NCBI RefSeq assembly: GCF_001426185.1
Contig: NZ_LMRP01000002.1
Span: 310,157 to 374,156, forward strand
Origin: Rhodococcus sp. Leaf247
GTDB lineage: Bacteria; Actinomycetota; Actinomycetes; Mycobacteriales; Mycobacteriaceae
Length of the DNA stretch: 64,000 nucleotides
Direction of reading: 5' to 3'
A program made the translations under genes and the position numbers. Positions 36,045 to 45,215 of this stretch are shown here, piece after piece. Each line of letters begins with the position of its first letter. Position 1 is the stretch's first letter. The notes under the pieces were generated by a model. It was not told the DNA's origin, did not search any database, and saw nothing but the letters and a program-made list of their open reading frames with translations.

Positions 36045-36854
36045 ATGACACCTGACATCACTGCCGCGACGCCCTCGTCGGACGTGGCCCGGCCGAGCTC
36101 CGTGTGGCTCGTCGTACTGAGCGCGATCGTGGCGGTGGTCGGTGGATTCCTCGGCTCGGGCGCCGTCGTCGGCACACCGATCGCGGAGGCAGCGGACGGT
36201 GCGCTCAGCGCCACCGCAACTCTCGTCGCTCCCGCCGGACCGGCGTTCTCCATCTGGTCGGTCATCTACCTCGGACTGATCGCTTACGCCGTCTGGCAGG
36301 CACTGCCCGCCCAGCGTCGGTCGGAGCGGCAGCGAGCACTTCGTGTGCCCATCTCCGTGACGATGCTGCTGAATGCCGCCTGGATCACGGTCGTGCAGTT
36401 CGGGCAGGTGTTCCTGAGCGTCGTCGTGATCGTGGCACTCCTCGCGAGTCTCGCGTTCGTCTTCGCTCGACTGATCGCGGCGCCTCGAACGACCGCGGTC
36501 GACACGGTGATCACCGACGGAACCATGGGCCTGTACCTGGGCTGGGTATCCATCGCGACAGTGGCGAACATCAGCGCGTGGTTGACCTCGATCGGAGTCG
36601 AGTCCGCCGCCACCGTGTGGGCAGTCGTCGTGCTGGTCGTCGCGGCGGCCGTCGGACTGTTCCTCGCAACGGTGTCCGCGGGCCGCATCGCGCCTGCTCT
36701 GTCGTTGTCGTGGGGTCTCGGCTGGGCAGCGCAGGGACGCCTGTCCGGAGAAGTCCTGAACACCACGGTCGGGTGGACGGCCGCGGCGGCTGCGATCGTG
36801 GTCCTCGTCGGCACGATCGCCGTGCGGGTGCGGCGCACCGCGACCTCACACTGA
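36045..36854 (+). CDS. TspO/MBR-like tryptophan-rich sensory membrane protein
   Basis: 269 residues with about seven hydrophobic helices. The [23 protein letters not shown] stretch matches actinobacterial proteins related to TspO (tryptophan-rich sensory protein/peripheral benzodiazepine receptor family), and MLLNAAWI plus [16 protein letters not shown] are similar to the family. TspO binds porphyrins and cholesterol-like ligands. It is longer than canonical TspO (about 160), so it may be a variant of the group. GAGAAGGA precedes the ATG. Confidence 0.68.
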   Translation: MTPDITAATPSSDVARPSSVWLVVLSAIVAVVGGFLGSGAVVGTPIAEAADGALSATATLVAPAGPAFSIWSVIYLGLIAYAVWQALPAQRRSERQRALRVPISVTMLLNAAWITVVQFGQVFLSVVVIVALLASLAFVFARLIAAPRTTAVDTVITDGTMGLYLGWVSIATVANISAWLTSIGVESAATVWAVVVLVVAAAVGLFLATVSAGRIAPALSLSWGLGWAAQGRLSGEVLNTTVGWTAAAAAIVVLVGTIAVRVRRTATSH

Positions 36855-36868
36855 CGTTTGTGCGGTAG

Positions 36869-36885
36869 CCGGGGCGTCACCCCGG
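36869..36885 (+). terminator. Hairpin after the TspO-like gene
   Basis: CCGGGG-CGTCA-CCCCGG, perfect 6-bp arms, 15 nt after the stop codon. It separates the gene from the aldarate operon promoter 40 bp downstream. Confidence 0.6.
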
Positions 36886-36923
36886 TCGATACAGATCCTG
36901 AATCGCTGTAGTGCAAATTTGAC

Positions 36924-36953
36924 TTGGACTTGTATGACTGAGGGTCCTAACGT
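36924..36953 (+). promoter_or_regulatory. Promoter of the aldarate catabolic operon
   Basis: TTGGAC, 18-bp spacer, TAACGT fits the actinobacterial -35/-10 pattern; transcription would start near 36960, leaving a leader of about 35 nt. The -35 is part of CAAATTTGACTTGGAC, which recurs with one gap before gudD (CAAATAGTCTTGGAC), so the two may share a regulator. Confidence 0.5.
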
Positions 36954-36993
36954 CAGTCGCACACGCACCACAGCGAGAAGGGCTGATCCACTG

Positions 36994-38592
36994 ATGACTG
37001 CAACGGTGACGACGACCGCTCCCCTCACCGGGGAACTGATCATCGCCGGGTCCACCGTCCCCGGCACCGGCAAGACGATTCACGGCATCGATCCCTCCAC
37101 CGGCGCGAGCCTCGAGCCCGCGTATCGACACGGCGCACTGGCCGACGTCGACGCAGCGTGCGCCGCCGCGGAGCAGGCCTTCGACGAGTATCGCTCCACG
37201 ACGTCCGAGGCACGCGCACAGTTCCTCGATGCGATAGCCGACAACATCGAGGCACTGGGCGAGACGCTGATCGAGCGAGCGGTGGCCGAATCCGGTCTCC
37301 CCCTCGGCCGCATCACGGGCGAGGTCGGGCGCACCAGCGGTCAACTCCGCCTGTTCGCCTCGGTGCTGCGCGAGGGCAGCTGGAACGGCGCCCGGATCGA
37401 CCCGGCCGTGCCGGACCGCACTCCCCTGCCTCGCGCCGACATCCGCCAGCGCATGGTCTCGCTCGGTCCCGTCGTCGTGTTCGGCGCCAGCAACTTCCCG
37501 CTGGCGTTCTCCGTCGGCGGCGGTGACACCGCATCGGCTCTGGCCGCGGGCTGCCCCGTCGTCGTCAAGGCACACGACGCCCACCCCGGTACGTCCGAGT
37601 ACGTGGGGCGCGCCATCACCGAGGCGGCGGCCGCCACCGGAATGCCCGCCGGTGTCTTCTCCCTCGTCTACGGCGACGGACCCACCATCGGGACCGCATT
37701 GGTCACCGACCCCCGGATCAAGGCCGTCGGATTCACCGGATCACGTTCGGGTGGAACAGCTCTGGTACGCGCCGCTGCCGGTCGACCCGAACCGATCCCG
37801 GTCTACGCCGAGATGAGCTCCATCAATCCCGTCTTTCTCTTTCCCCACGCGCTCGAGACGCGCGCAGCGGACCTCGGCCGTGCGTTCGTCGGTTCGCTGA
37901 CGCTGGGATCCGGCCAGTTCTGCACCAACCCCGGCCTCGTCATCGCTCAGGACGGCCCCGGCCTGGACGCGTTCGTCGCAGCCGCCGCCGACGCAGTCGC
38001 CGAGAGCGCCCCGGCGACCATGCTGACCCCGAACATCGCGGCCAGCTACGGCAAGGGTGTCGAAGCGCTCGGCTCCGCCGCCAGCGAGGTCGCGCGCGGC
38101 CGTACGACCGATGCGCCGAACGCCGGCCGCGCAGCGCTCTTCAGCACCGACGCCACGACCTTCCTCGGACAGGACGTGCTGCAGGCGGAGGTCTTCGGCG
38201 CATCCGGACTCGTCGTCCGCTGCGCCTCGGCCGAGCAGGTCACCGCGGTGGCTCGCGCGCTCGAAGGCCAGTTGACCGCCACCATCCATGCCGACGCAGC
38301 CGACTACGCCGATGCCGGCCGTCTGCTCCACGTCCTCGAGCTCAAAGCCGGACGCATCCTCTTCGACGGATGGCCCACGGGCGTCGAGGTGGGTCACGCC
38401 ATGGTCCACGGCGGCCCCTACCCGGCGACGTCGGACTCACGGTCGACGTCCGTCGGATCGCTCGCCATCGAGCGCTTCCTCCGACCCGTCGCCTACCAGG
38501 ACGTTCCCACCGCCCTGCTTCCCAGCGCCATCGCCGACGGCAACCCCGACGGCATCTGGCGCCGCATCGACGGCCAACTCTCCCGCGACTGA
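36994..38592 (+). CDS. 2,5-dioxovalerate (alpha-ketoglutaric semialdehyde) dehydrogenase
   Basis: 532 residues, aldehyde dehydrogenase superfamily. It oxidises ketoglutaric semialdehyde to 2-oxoglutarate with NAD(P), the last step of glucarate catabolism. Visible: [21 protein letters not shown] (cofactor site), [12 protein letters not shown], a [11 protein letters not shown] segment with the general base Glu, and SGQFCTNPG with the catalytic cysteine. The length and the S-N-F-P and PTGVEV marks fit the KGSADH-III type rather than a general betaine-aldehyde enzyme. It heads the operon before kdgD and a glucarate dehydratase-like gene. Confidence 0.88.
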   Translation: MTATVTTTAPLTGELIIAGSTVPGTGKTIHGIDPSTGASLEPAYRHGALADVDAACAAAEQAFDEYRSTTSEARAQFLDAIADNIEALGETLIERAVAESGLPLGRITGEVGRTSGQLRLFASVLREGSWNGARIDPAVPDRTPLPRADIRQRMVSLGPVVVFGASNFPLAFSVGGGDTASALAAGCPVVVKAHDAHPGTSEYVGRAITEAAAATGMPAGVFSLVYGDGPTIGTALVTDPRIKAVGFTGSRSGGTALVRAAAGRPEPIPVYAEMSSINPVFLFPHALETRAADLGRAFVGSLTLGSGQFCTNPGLVIAQDGPGLDAFVAAAADAVAESAPATMLTPNIAASYGKGVEALGSAASEVARGRTTDAPNAGRAALFSTDATTFLGQDVLQAEVFGASGLVVRCASAEQVTAVARALEGQLTATIHADAADYADAGRLLHVLELKAGRILFDGWPTGVEVGHAMVHGGPYPATSDSRSTSVGSLAIERFLRPVAYQDVPTALLPSAIADGNPDGIWRRIDGQLSRD

Positions 38593-38624
38593 CCACCCAG
38601 TACCTCACTTCCCGCATCACCCGG

Positions 38625-38674
38625 CCGGCCTCCGGCCTTCCCGCTCCACACCGACCGGCCTCCGGCCTTCCCGC
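38625..38674. repeat. Tandem copies of a 20-mer in the KGSADH-kdgD gap
   Basis: CCGGCCTCCGGCCTTCCCGC occurs twice at a 30-bp period in the 115-bp gap. A close copy (CCGGCCTCCGGCCTCCACGC) is at 43541-43560, and CCGGCCTCCGGCC is at 24156-24168 in reverse. All are intergenic. The function is unknown; it might modulate the distance or stability between the two genes. Confidence 0.5.
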
Positions 38675-38707
38675 ACCCACCCCACTTCTCGTACACCAGG
38701 AGATCTC

Positions 38708-39661
38708 ATGCTCGACGGCGTCCTCTTCTTCCCCGTCACCCCCTTCACCGACTCCGGCGAGGTGGATCACACGCTGCTCGCGGAACACATCGCCAAGGGT
38801 GTCGACGCCGGCCCCGGCGGCGTGTTCATCGCCTGCGGCACCGGCGAATTCCATGCTCTCGAGACCGTGGAGTTCGGCGAGATCGTCGCCACCGCCGTGC
38901 GCACCGTGGCGGGACGGGTTCCCGTCTACGCCGGGGCCGGCGGTTCCGTCGCCCAGGCGAAGATGTTCGCCCGGACCGCTCGCGACAACGGCGCCGACGG
39001 TCTCCTGCTGCTGCCGCCGTACCTGGTGACGATGCCGCAAGCAGGCCTCGTCGAGTACACCCGCCAGGTCGCGTCCGAGACCGACCTGCCCGTGATCGTC
39101 TACAACCGCAGCAACGCGCGCTACGACGAGGCGTCCGCCGTCGAGGTCGCACACTTCCCCACCGTCGTCGGATTCAAGGACGGCACAGGCGATCTCGATC
39201 GTGTGTCACGCATCGTCCGCGCAGTCCAGGATTCCCTCGCTCCCACCGGCAAGGCATTCCAGTTCTTCAACGGCCTCCCCACCGCGGAGGTGTCGCAGCA
39301 GGCCTACCGCGCCATCGGCGTCACGCTCTACTCGTCGGCGACGTTCGCCTTCGCTCCCGAGCTCGCCCTGGCGTTCTACACCTCGCTCGAGAACGGCGAC
39401 GACGACCTGACCGACGCTCTGCTGCGCGACTTCTTCCACCCACTGGTGCGGTTGCGCGACTCGGTCCCCGGCTACGCCGTCTCGCTGATCAAGGCGGGCG
39501 TCACGCTGGAAGGTGTTGCCGCCGGCCCTGTTCGCGCTCCCCTCGTCGACGCCGCCCCGGCGGACGTCGAGACGCTTACCGCGATCATCGCCGCGGGCCG
39601 CGCCGTTCTCGCCGACGCACTCGCTGCGGACTCGGTCACCAAGGAGGCCGTGCACTCGTGA
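38708..39661 (+). CDS. kdgD: 5-dehydro-4-deoxyglucarate dehydratase
   Basis: 317 residues of the DHDPS/NAL aldolase superfamily. It dehydrates and decarboxylates 5-dehydro-4-deoxy-D-glucarate to ketoglutaric semialdehyde, feeding the enzyme encoded upstream. Marks are LFFPVTPF, the GVFIACGTGEFHAL turn, IVYNRSNARY with the active tyrosine and VVGFKDGTGDLDR with the Schiff-base lysine. The family's FF-V-TPF start and GTGEFHAL set it apart from DapA. AGGAGA is 6 nt before the ATG. The stop overlaps the next start (GTGA). Confidence 0.92.
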   Translation: MLDGVLFFPVTPFTDSGEVDHTLLAEHIAKGVDAGPGGVFIACGTGEFHALETVEFGEIVATAVRTVAGRVPVYAGAGGSVAQAKMFARTARDNGADGLLLLPPYLVTMPQAGLVEYTRQVASETDLPVIVYNRSNARYDEASAVEVAHFPTVVGFKDGTGDLDRVSRIVRAVQDSLAPTGKAFQFFNGLPTAEVSQQAYRAIGVTLYSSATFAFAPELALAFYTSLENGDDDLTDALLRDFFHPLVRLRDSVPGYAVSLIKAGVTLEGVAAGPVRAPLVDAAPADVETLTAIIAAGRAVLADALAADSVTKEAVHS

Positions 39662-40920
39662 CCGGACGCATCGCCTCTGTCATCGTCACACCGGTCGCGT
39701 TCGCCGACCCGCCGCTCCTCAACACCGTCGGTGTCCATCAGCCGTTCGCCCTTCGGGCGATCGTGCAGGTGCGTACCGACGACGGGATCGTCGGTCTCGG
39801 TGAGACCTACGCGGACACCGCACATCTCGTGCGGCTGAACGCGGCGGCAGAGGCGATGCGCGGTGTCGACGTCTTCGCGCTGAACGTCCTGCGCACCGTG
39901 ATCGACGACTGCCTCGCCGGCCTGTCGGTGACGGGCGGTGACGGCGTTGCCGGAATGATCACGACCGCCAGCACCACCGACCGCGTCTTCTCGCCCTTCG
40001 AGGTCGCCTGTCTGGACATTCAGGGCAAGACCCTGGGCCGACCCGTGTCGGATCTGCTCGGTGGATCCGTGCGGGACACTGTGCCGTTCAGCGCTTACCT
40101 GTTCTACAAGTGGGCAGCGCATCCGGGCGCGGAGGACGACCGGTGGGGTGCCGCACTCGATCCCGACGGGATCGTGCGCCAGGCCCGGACGATGATCGAG
40201 CAGTACGGCTTCGGTGCGATCAAGCTGAAGGGTGGGGTGTTCCCACCCGACCAGGAAGTCGCGGCGATGGTCGCGCTACGCGAGGCCTTCCCTCACCTCC
40301 CCCTGCGACTCGACCCCAATGCGGCGTGGACCGTCGACACCTCGATCGAGGTGGCGTCGGCTCTGAACGGCGTCGTCCAGTACCTCGAAGATCCGACTCC
40401 CGGCCTCGACGGCATGTCCGAGGTCGCCCGCAAGGCCCCGATGCCGTTGGCCACCAACATGTGTGTCGTGGCCTTCGATCAGCTCGAGCCGTCGGTTCGA
40501 CGTGACTCCGTGGGCGTCGTCCTCTCGGATCACCACTACTGGGGCGGCCTGCAACGGTCGCGTCTGCTGGCAGGTATCTGCGACACGTTCGGACTCGGCC
40601 TGTCGATGCATTCGAACTCGCACCTGGGCATCTCTCTCGCCGCGATGGTGCACCTCGCAGGCGCCACGCCGAATCTCACGTACGCCTGCGACACACACTG
40701 GCCGTGGAAGACCGAGGACGTCGTGGTCCCGGGCGTTCTGCGCATCGAGAACGGCGCCGTCGCAGTTCCTACCGGGCCGGGACTCGGTATCGAGCTCGAC
40801 CAGGACGCCCTCGCCGCGTTGCACCAGCAGTACCTCGACTGCGGGATCAGGGATCGTGACGACACCGGCTACCGACAGAGTCTCGAACCCGACTTCGTCA
40901 ATTCTTCTCCGCGATGGTGA
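39658..40920 (+). CDS. Glucarate dehydratase-related enolase-superfamily enzyme
   Basis: 420 residues, starting VTGRIASVIVTPVAF. Mandelate-racemase-type features: IKLKGGVFPPDQEV (KxK base), LRLDPNAAW and an ED-P metal ligand series, MCVVAFDQL, then DHHYWGGL and HSNSHLGIS with the His of the His-Asp dyad. It resembles the glucarate dehydratase-related group more than the classic GudD encoded at 50366, and may act on galactarate or another aldarate. Its GTG overlaps kdgD, so its product should feed that enzyme. Confidence 0.82.
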   Translation: MTGRIASVIVTPVAFADPPLLNTVGVHQPFALRAIVQVRTDDGIVGLGETYADTAHLVRLNAAAEAMRGVDVFALNVLRTVIDDCLAGLSVTGGDGVAGMITTASTTDRVFSPFEVACLDIQGKTLGRPVSDLLGGSVRDTVPFSAYLFYKWAAHPGAEDDRWGAALDPDGIVRQARTMIEQYGFGAIKLKGGVFPPDQEVAAMVALREAFPHLPLRLDPNAAWTVDTSIEVASALNGVVQYLEDPTPGLDGMSEVARKAPMPLATNMCVVAFDQLEPSVRRDSVGVVLSDHHYWGGLQRSRLLAGICDTFGLGLSMHSNSHLGISLAAMVHLAGATPNLTYACDTHWPWKTEDVVVPGVLRIENGAVAVPTGPGLGIELDQDALAALHQQYLDCGIRDRDDTGYRQSLEPDFVNSSPRW

Positions 40921-40940
40921 CCGGCCGTTCACACGGTCGG
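40921..40940 (+). terminator. Hairpin between the dehydratase and lysR genes
   Basis: Arms CCGGCCGT / ACGGTCGG (one G-U type pair) around TTCAC fill most of the 33-bp gap. A weak or partial terminator, or an mRNA processing site, is possible. Confidence 0.4.
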
Positions 40941-40953
40941 CTATCTTGAGCCG

Positions 40954-41844
40954 ATGTTCTCGCTCTCGCGCCTGACGTGCTTCATCGCCGTTGCGGAGGA
41001 GCTGCACTTCGGCCGCGCCGCAGAGCGGCTCCACATGACGCAACCGCCGCTGAGCCGACAGATTCAACAGCTCGAAAGCGAGCTCGGCGTCCAACTGATC
41101 GACCGGACATCCCGCTCGGTGACACTGACCGCCGCCGGCCTCGCGTTCCTTCCCGACGCCCGCCGCATCGTCCGGCTGGCGGAGAGCGCTGCGCTGACCG
41201 TCAAGCGCGTCCCGGAAGGTGACCTGGGAACAGTGGTCATCGGATTCACCGCGGCGTCGGCCCACGCCGTCCTGCCGCGGCTGCTCGCCGACGTCCGCGA
41301 CACCCTTCCCGACGTCGAACTCGTTCTGCGCGAGATGGTCTCGTCCATCCAGATCGACGCACTGGCCAGCGGTGAGCTCGACCTCGGGCTGGTCCGTCCC
41401 ACGGTGACCCGTCCCGGAATCACGACGCGGCCCATCCACCGTGAAGCGCTCGTCGCCGCGATCCCCGAGGGTCACGAACTTCTCGACGTCGAACGCCTCG
41501 CGGTGACCCACTTCGAGGATCAGCCGGTGATCATGTATTCACCCGTCGACGCCCGGTATTTCCACGAGCTGCTCATCAGCACCTTCACCGTCGCCGGCGT
41601 GTCTCCCCGCTACGTGCAGTACGTGACGCAGGTGCACACCATGCTGATGCTGGTGAGTTCCGGGCTGGGGTGCGCGCTGGTTCCGGCGTCGGCACGCACG
41701 ATGCACACCGAGGGTGTGGTGTTCCGCGAACTCCGATCCAGCACCGAGAAGCCCGTACGGCTCAATGCCGCATGGCGTCACGACGCGACGAACCCCGCCC
41801 TGCACCGGGTGCTGGGCGACGTCGCCGCCGTGACGCAGCTCTAG
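40954..41844 (+). CDS. LysR-family regulator of the aldarate island
   Basis: 296 residues. N-terminal winged HTH (LTCFIAVAEELHFGRAAERLHMTQPPLSRQIQQLE), then a periplasmic-binding-like sensor domain (GTVVIGFTAASAHAVLPRLLADVRD). It is codirectional with the catabolic genes and 33 bp from them, so it is the best candidate to sense an aldarate. LysR regulators usually bind T-N11-A sites upstream of divergent targets; here the targets may be the CTTGGAC promoters, but this is a guess. Confidence 0.88.
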   Translation: MFSLSRLTCFIAVAEELHFGRAAERLHMTQPPLSRQIQQLESELGVQLIDRTSRSVTLTAAGLAFLPDARRIVRLAESAALTVKRVPEGDLGTVVIGFTAASAHAVLPRLLADVRDTLPDVELVLREMVSSIQIDALASGELDLGLVRPTVTRPGITTRPIHREALVAAIPEGHELLDVERLAVTHFEDQPVIMYSPVDARYFHELLISTFTVAGVSPRYVQYVTQVHTMLMLVSSGLGCALVPASARTMHTEGVVFRELRSSTEKPVRLNAAWRHDATNPALHRVLGDVAAVTQL

Positions 41845-42227
41845 CGGGCGACCTCGACGGGCGGCTTGACCGCCACGACGGGGCAATGCGCGTCGAGAAG
41901 CACGCGCTGGGACAGGCTGCCCAGCAACAGCTTTCCGACGGGCGACCGGCGTCGCACTCCGATGACCAGGATCTCGACGTCCGGCTCGTACGACATGTCG
42001 ACCAGGTTGTCGGCATGCGATCGGCCGGGAACCAGGTCGGCCACGCGCACCGCGATACCGTCGGCACCCGAGTCGGTCCGGGCGGCCATGATCTGCTCGT
42101 CCACCGACGACCGGTCGCCGTCGACCACGACGGTCACGTCGGTACCGCGCATGACGGCCTCGCGGAACGCGAACGGCAACGCATTGCGGTCCTCGACGGT
42201 GTCCGCGTATCCCACGACGACGCTCAT
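41841..42227 (-). CDS. Single-domain universal stress protein (UspA family)
   Basis: 128 residues: MSVVVGYADTVEDRNAL, the VLVIGVRRRSP core strand and the GKLLLGSLSQRVLLDAHCPVVAV ATP-loop region that ends UspA folds. The glycine pattern G-x-G-S is partly kept. It would bind ATP or AMP and respond to stress; target unknown. The ATG overlaps the stop of the dehydrogenase gene (ATGA). Convergent with lysR, overlapping it by 4 bp. Confidence 0.85.
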   Translation of the reverse strand: MSVVVGYADTVEDRNALPFAFREAVMRGTDVTVVVDGDRSSVDEQIMAARTDSGADGIAVRVADLVPGRSHADNLVDMSYEPDVEILVIGVRRRSPVGKLLLGSLSQRVLLDAHCPVVAVKPPVEVAR

Positions 42228-43222
42228 GAGGTCTCCTTCTGTCCGGGCTGGAAGACCGGCGTCACGAGCGTGCCGTCGGCGAGGAACGAGTGAAGATTGT
42301 CGAGGGTCAGAGCTTCCATCGCCGCACGTGTCTGCACGGTCGCGCTGCCGATGTGCGGAAGAAGGACGACGTTGTCGAGGCGTCGGAGCGCTTCGGGGAC
42401 CTCGGGTTCGTGGGCGAACACGTCCAGGCCGGCACCGGCCAGACGCCCGCTCTGCAAGGCGTCCACGAGGGCGTCCTCGTCGACGACGCTGCCGCGCGCG
42501 ACGTTGACGAGGTATCCGTCGGGGCCCAGCACGTCGATGGTGTCCTTGTCCACCAACTGCTGGGTGTCCGGGCCGCCTGCGGCCGCGACCACCAGAACAT
42601 CCACTGCCGCAGCGAGTTCGCGGGGCGAGGAGTAGTAGTCGTACGGGCTGCCGTCGACCACGTTTCGATTGTGGTAGCTGATACTGCACCCGAACGCGTC
42701 CAGGCGATGCGCGATGGCACCGCCGATCCGGCCCAGGCCCAGAATGCCGACTCGCGAGCCGCTCACCTGGCGCGCGAGCGGGGGCATGGGCTTCGTCGTC
42801 CACTCGCCGGCGCGCACGTAGCGGTCCGCCGCGGAGAACCCCCGCATCGTGTCGATGAGCAGCCCCAGCGCGGTGTCCGCGACGGCGTCGGTCAGGACGT
42901 CGGGTGTGTTGCTGACACCGATGCCGAGGCGACGAGCCTCGTCGGCGTCCGTGCCGTCGTATCCGACACCGAAATGCACGATCGCTCGCAGACCCGGCAG
43001 GAGTCGCATCAGGCCGGCGTCGACACCGACCCGGCCGGACGTGACCACGGCGCGGACCCGGTCGGCGTGCTGCTCGAGGAAGGCGTCGCGGCCGTCGTCC
43101 GGCAGAACGAGCGCACCGCCGGCGCTGAGCGCCTCCATCAGAGACGGCTTCAGTCCGCCTACCCGCAGAACATCGGAATAACGCTGCGCGTCAGCCGAAC
43201 TCGGTGAGCCACCGTCGGTCAT
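42224..43222 (-). CDS. D-2-hydroxyacid dehydrogenase 1
   Basis: 332 residues. Rossmann fold with VGILGLGRIGGAIAHRLDAFG, the VNVARGSVVDEDAL substrate-arginine block and LPHIGSATVQTR with the catalytic histidine, preceded by a Glu in HEPEVP. It resembles glyoxylate/hydroxypyruvate reductase-type enzymes, NAD(P)H-linked. In this island it may reduce a 2-oxo acid from sugar-acid breakdown. GGAGG lies 4 nt before the ATG. Confidence 0.86.
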   Translation of the reverse strand: MTDGGSPSSADAQRYSDVLRVGGLKPSLMEALSAGGALVLPDDGRDAFLEQHADRVRAVVTSGRVGVDAGLMRLLPGLRAIVHFGVGYDGTDADEARRLGIGVSNTPDVLTDAVADTALGLLIDTMRGFSAADRYVRAGEWTTKPMPPLARQVSGSRVGILGLGRIGGAIAHRLDAFGCSISYHNRNVVDGSPYDYYSSPRELAAAVDVLVVAAAGGPDTQQLVDKDTIDVLGPDGYLVNVARGSVVDEDALVDALQSGRLAGAGLDVFAHEPEVPEALRRLDNVVLLPHIGSATVQTRAAMEALTLDNLHSFLADGTLVTPVFQPGQKETS

Positions 43223-43277
43223 GCCGCCTCCTTCGCCAGTGCGCCGACCGTCGGGTGTGACGGCCTTCGTCCGGGTC

Positions 43278-43308
43278 ATCGTATGCCCGGCGACGAATAC
43301 CGGTCCAA
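43278..43308 (-). promoter_or_regulatory. Promoter of hydroxyacid dehydrogenase 1
   Basis: On the minus strand TTGGAC, 19-bp spacer, TACGAT. The leader would be about 45-50 nt. The TTGGAC box matches those before the KGSADH and gudD genes. Confidence 0.45.
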
Positions 43309-43324
43309 CACGCAATTAGCATGG

Positions 43325-43347
43325 ATCAATACTCATCCAGCATTGAT
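43325..43347. promoter_or_regulatory. Operator-like inverted repeat between the divergent units
   Basis: ATCAATAC-N7-GCATTGAT has near-perfect 8-bp half-sites with one mismatch. It lies 17 bp upstream of the minus-strand -35 and about 120 bp before the plus-strand promoter in the 403-bp gap. It could be a GntR-, LacI- or LysR-type site. Confidence 0.5.
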
Positions 43348-43465
43348 ATGATCGCCGCGTGTGATGCAGCAGGTCAGAGCCTCGACGCTGTGACACGGAC
43401 CGCACGGGAAGGCCGTGACGACGTGAAAATCCGCTCTCAACTGCGATTTTGCGGGTCGTCCGCTG

Positions 43466-43494
43466 TTGACGCTCACCGGCCACCCTCCTACCGT
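43466..43494 (+). promoter_or_regulatory. Promoter of the Dpp-type transporter operon
   Basis: TTGACG, 17-bp spacer, TACCGT, an excellent fit to the housekeeping pattern. The transcript would have a leader of about 120 nt, which includes a CCGGCCTCCGGCC motif. The rest of this 403-bp gap (43223-43625) holds the divergent dehydrogenase promoter and the operator; nothing else was recognised. Confidence 0.55.
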
Positions 43495-43625
43495 GTGTCT
43501 ACCGTCACAGGCGGCAACGAACCCGCAACGCCTTTCTCGACCGGCCTCCGGCCTCCACGCCCCAGCGCGCGTCGACAGCCCCGACAGCACGCGCTAGGCA
43601 GAGCCCCACTCAGCTTGGAGAATTC

Positions 43626-45173
43626 ATGAGATCCACCCGCGCCACATCTCTGGTGTCGGTGCTCGCTGCGTCGGCATTCCTGACCGGATGCACAGTCGCC
43701 AACTCGGACAGCGGCGATGCCGCAAGCCCGGACACCGTCCGGATCGTGCTGCCCCAGGAGCCCCCGACACTCGAGCCGTGCGACGTCTCCCTCACCGCCA
43801 TCGGTGTGGTCGTGCGCTCCAACATCACCGAGCCCATGATCGAGCGTGACCCCACATCGGGTGACCTCGAACCGAAGCTGGCCACCTCCTGGGAGCGGAC
43901 GTCCGACACGGAGTGGACCATCCGGTTGCGTGACGACGTCACCTTCAGCGACGGATCCACCTTCGACTCCGAGGACGCCAAGGTGTCCATCGAGCGAGCC
44001 GTGAACTCGGACCTGGCCTGCAACGTCGAGGGCTACGTCTTCGGCGACGACGATCTGACCGTCACGGCGCTCGACCCGACCACCGTGACGGTCGCCTCGC
44101 CGGCGCCGGACCCCATCCTCCCGCTGCGCCTGTCGTTCATCGAGATGGTGACCAGTGAGGTCGGCGACGCCGAGCGCACCCGTGAACCCATCGGCACCGG
44201 CCCCTACCGCATCGATTCGTGGGACTACGGGCAGCGACTGTCCCTGGTGCGCAACGACTCCTACTGGGGAGAGGAGCCCGAGTTCACCCGCGCGGTCTAC
44301 CAGTGGCGCACCGAGGGTTCCGTGCGCGCAGCCATGGTGACCAACGGCGAGGCCGACATCGCCACCGGCCTCGGCCCCGAGGACGGCGCCGGCGACCTCG
44401 GTGTCGCCTTCCCGAACAACGAGACGACGGCACTGCGCATGCAGGCCACGACGCCGCCGCTGGACGACCAGCGTGTGCGGGAAGGCATCAACTACGCCAT
44501 CAACCGCTCCGGCATCGTCAAGGCGCTGTTCCGCGGAATGGGTTCGCCTGCAGCACAACTGATCGCGGACGGCGTCGTCGGCTATAACGACGAGTTGACG
44601 CCGTGGCCGTACGACATGGAGAAGGGCAAGGCGCTGATCGACGAGGCTCGCTCCGACGGTGTTCCCGTCGACACCGAGATCCGCCTCATCGGCCGCACCG
44701 GGCAGTTCCCCAAGATCAACGAAACCGTCGAGGTCATCCAGAACGCACTCGCCGGCATCGGCCTGAACGTGAAGATCGAGATGAAGGACACCGCGGCCAC
44801 CGCGGAGTTCCAGGAACGCCCGTTCCCGAACGTCGGGCCGTACCTGCTGGTGATCCAGCACGGCAACCAGGCAGGCGACGCCGCGTTCACGATGGACCAG
44901 TACATGAGGAGCGACGGCTTCCAGAGCTCCTACGGCACAACCGGTTTCGACGAAGGTATCGACGAGGCCGAGGCACTCACGGATGAGCAGCGTCAGGATG
45001 CGTTCGCCGGGTTGTTCGCACGCGAACCCGAGGAGATCACGCAGATGGCGTACATCGCCCACATGAACGGTGTGTTGGCCAAGGACCCGCGCATCGACTA
45101 CACCCCCGATTCCGCCACCGTCGACGAGATGCGACTGGCCGAGATGACTCGGAGTTCCGATGCGACCGACTAG
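43626..45173 (+). CDS. Dpp/Opp-type ABC substrate-binding lipoprotein
   Basis: 515 residues of the SBP_bac_5 family. Lipobox LTGCTV follows a short signal peptide. The fold-typical segments are SNITEPMIERDPTSGDLEPKLATSWERTSDTEWTIRLRDDVTFSDGS and RREGINYAINRSGIVKALFRG-like text. These proteins bind peptides, nickel or oligosaccharides/glycosides. In the aldarate island it may bind a sugar acid or oligogalacturonide rather than a peptide, as several Dpp homologues do. First gene of a six-gene unit. Confidence 0.88.
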   Translation: MRSTRATSLVSVLAASAFLTGCTVANSDSGDAASPDTVRIVLPQEPPTLEPCDVSLTAIGVVVRSNITEPMIERDPTSGDLEPKLATSWERTSDTEWTIRLRDDVTFSDGSTFDSEDAKVSIERAVNSDLACNVEGYVFGDDDLTVTALDPTTVTVASPAPDPILPLRLSFIEMVTSEVGDAERTREPIGTGPYRIDSWDYGQRLSLVRNDSYWGEEPEFTRAVYQWRTEGSVRAAMVTNGEADIATGLGPEDGAGDLGVAFPNNETTALRMQATTPPLDDQRVREGINYAINRSGIVKALFRGMGSPAAQLIADGVVGYNDELTPWPYDMEKGKALIDEARSDGVPVDTEIRLIGRTGQFPKINETVEVIQNALAGIGLNVKIEMKDTAATAEFQERPFPNVGPYLLVIQHGNQAGDAAFTMDQYMRSDGFQSSYGTTGFDEGIDEAEALTDEQRQDAFAGLFAREPEEITQMAYIAHMNGVLAKDPRIDYTPDSATVDEMRLAEMTRSSDATD

Positions 45174-45215
45174 CCCCACCCGCCAGCAGCCCACCTCCGG
45201 AAGGGTGTGACCGCC

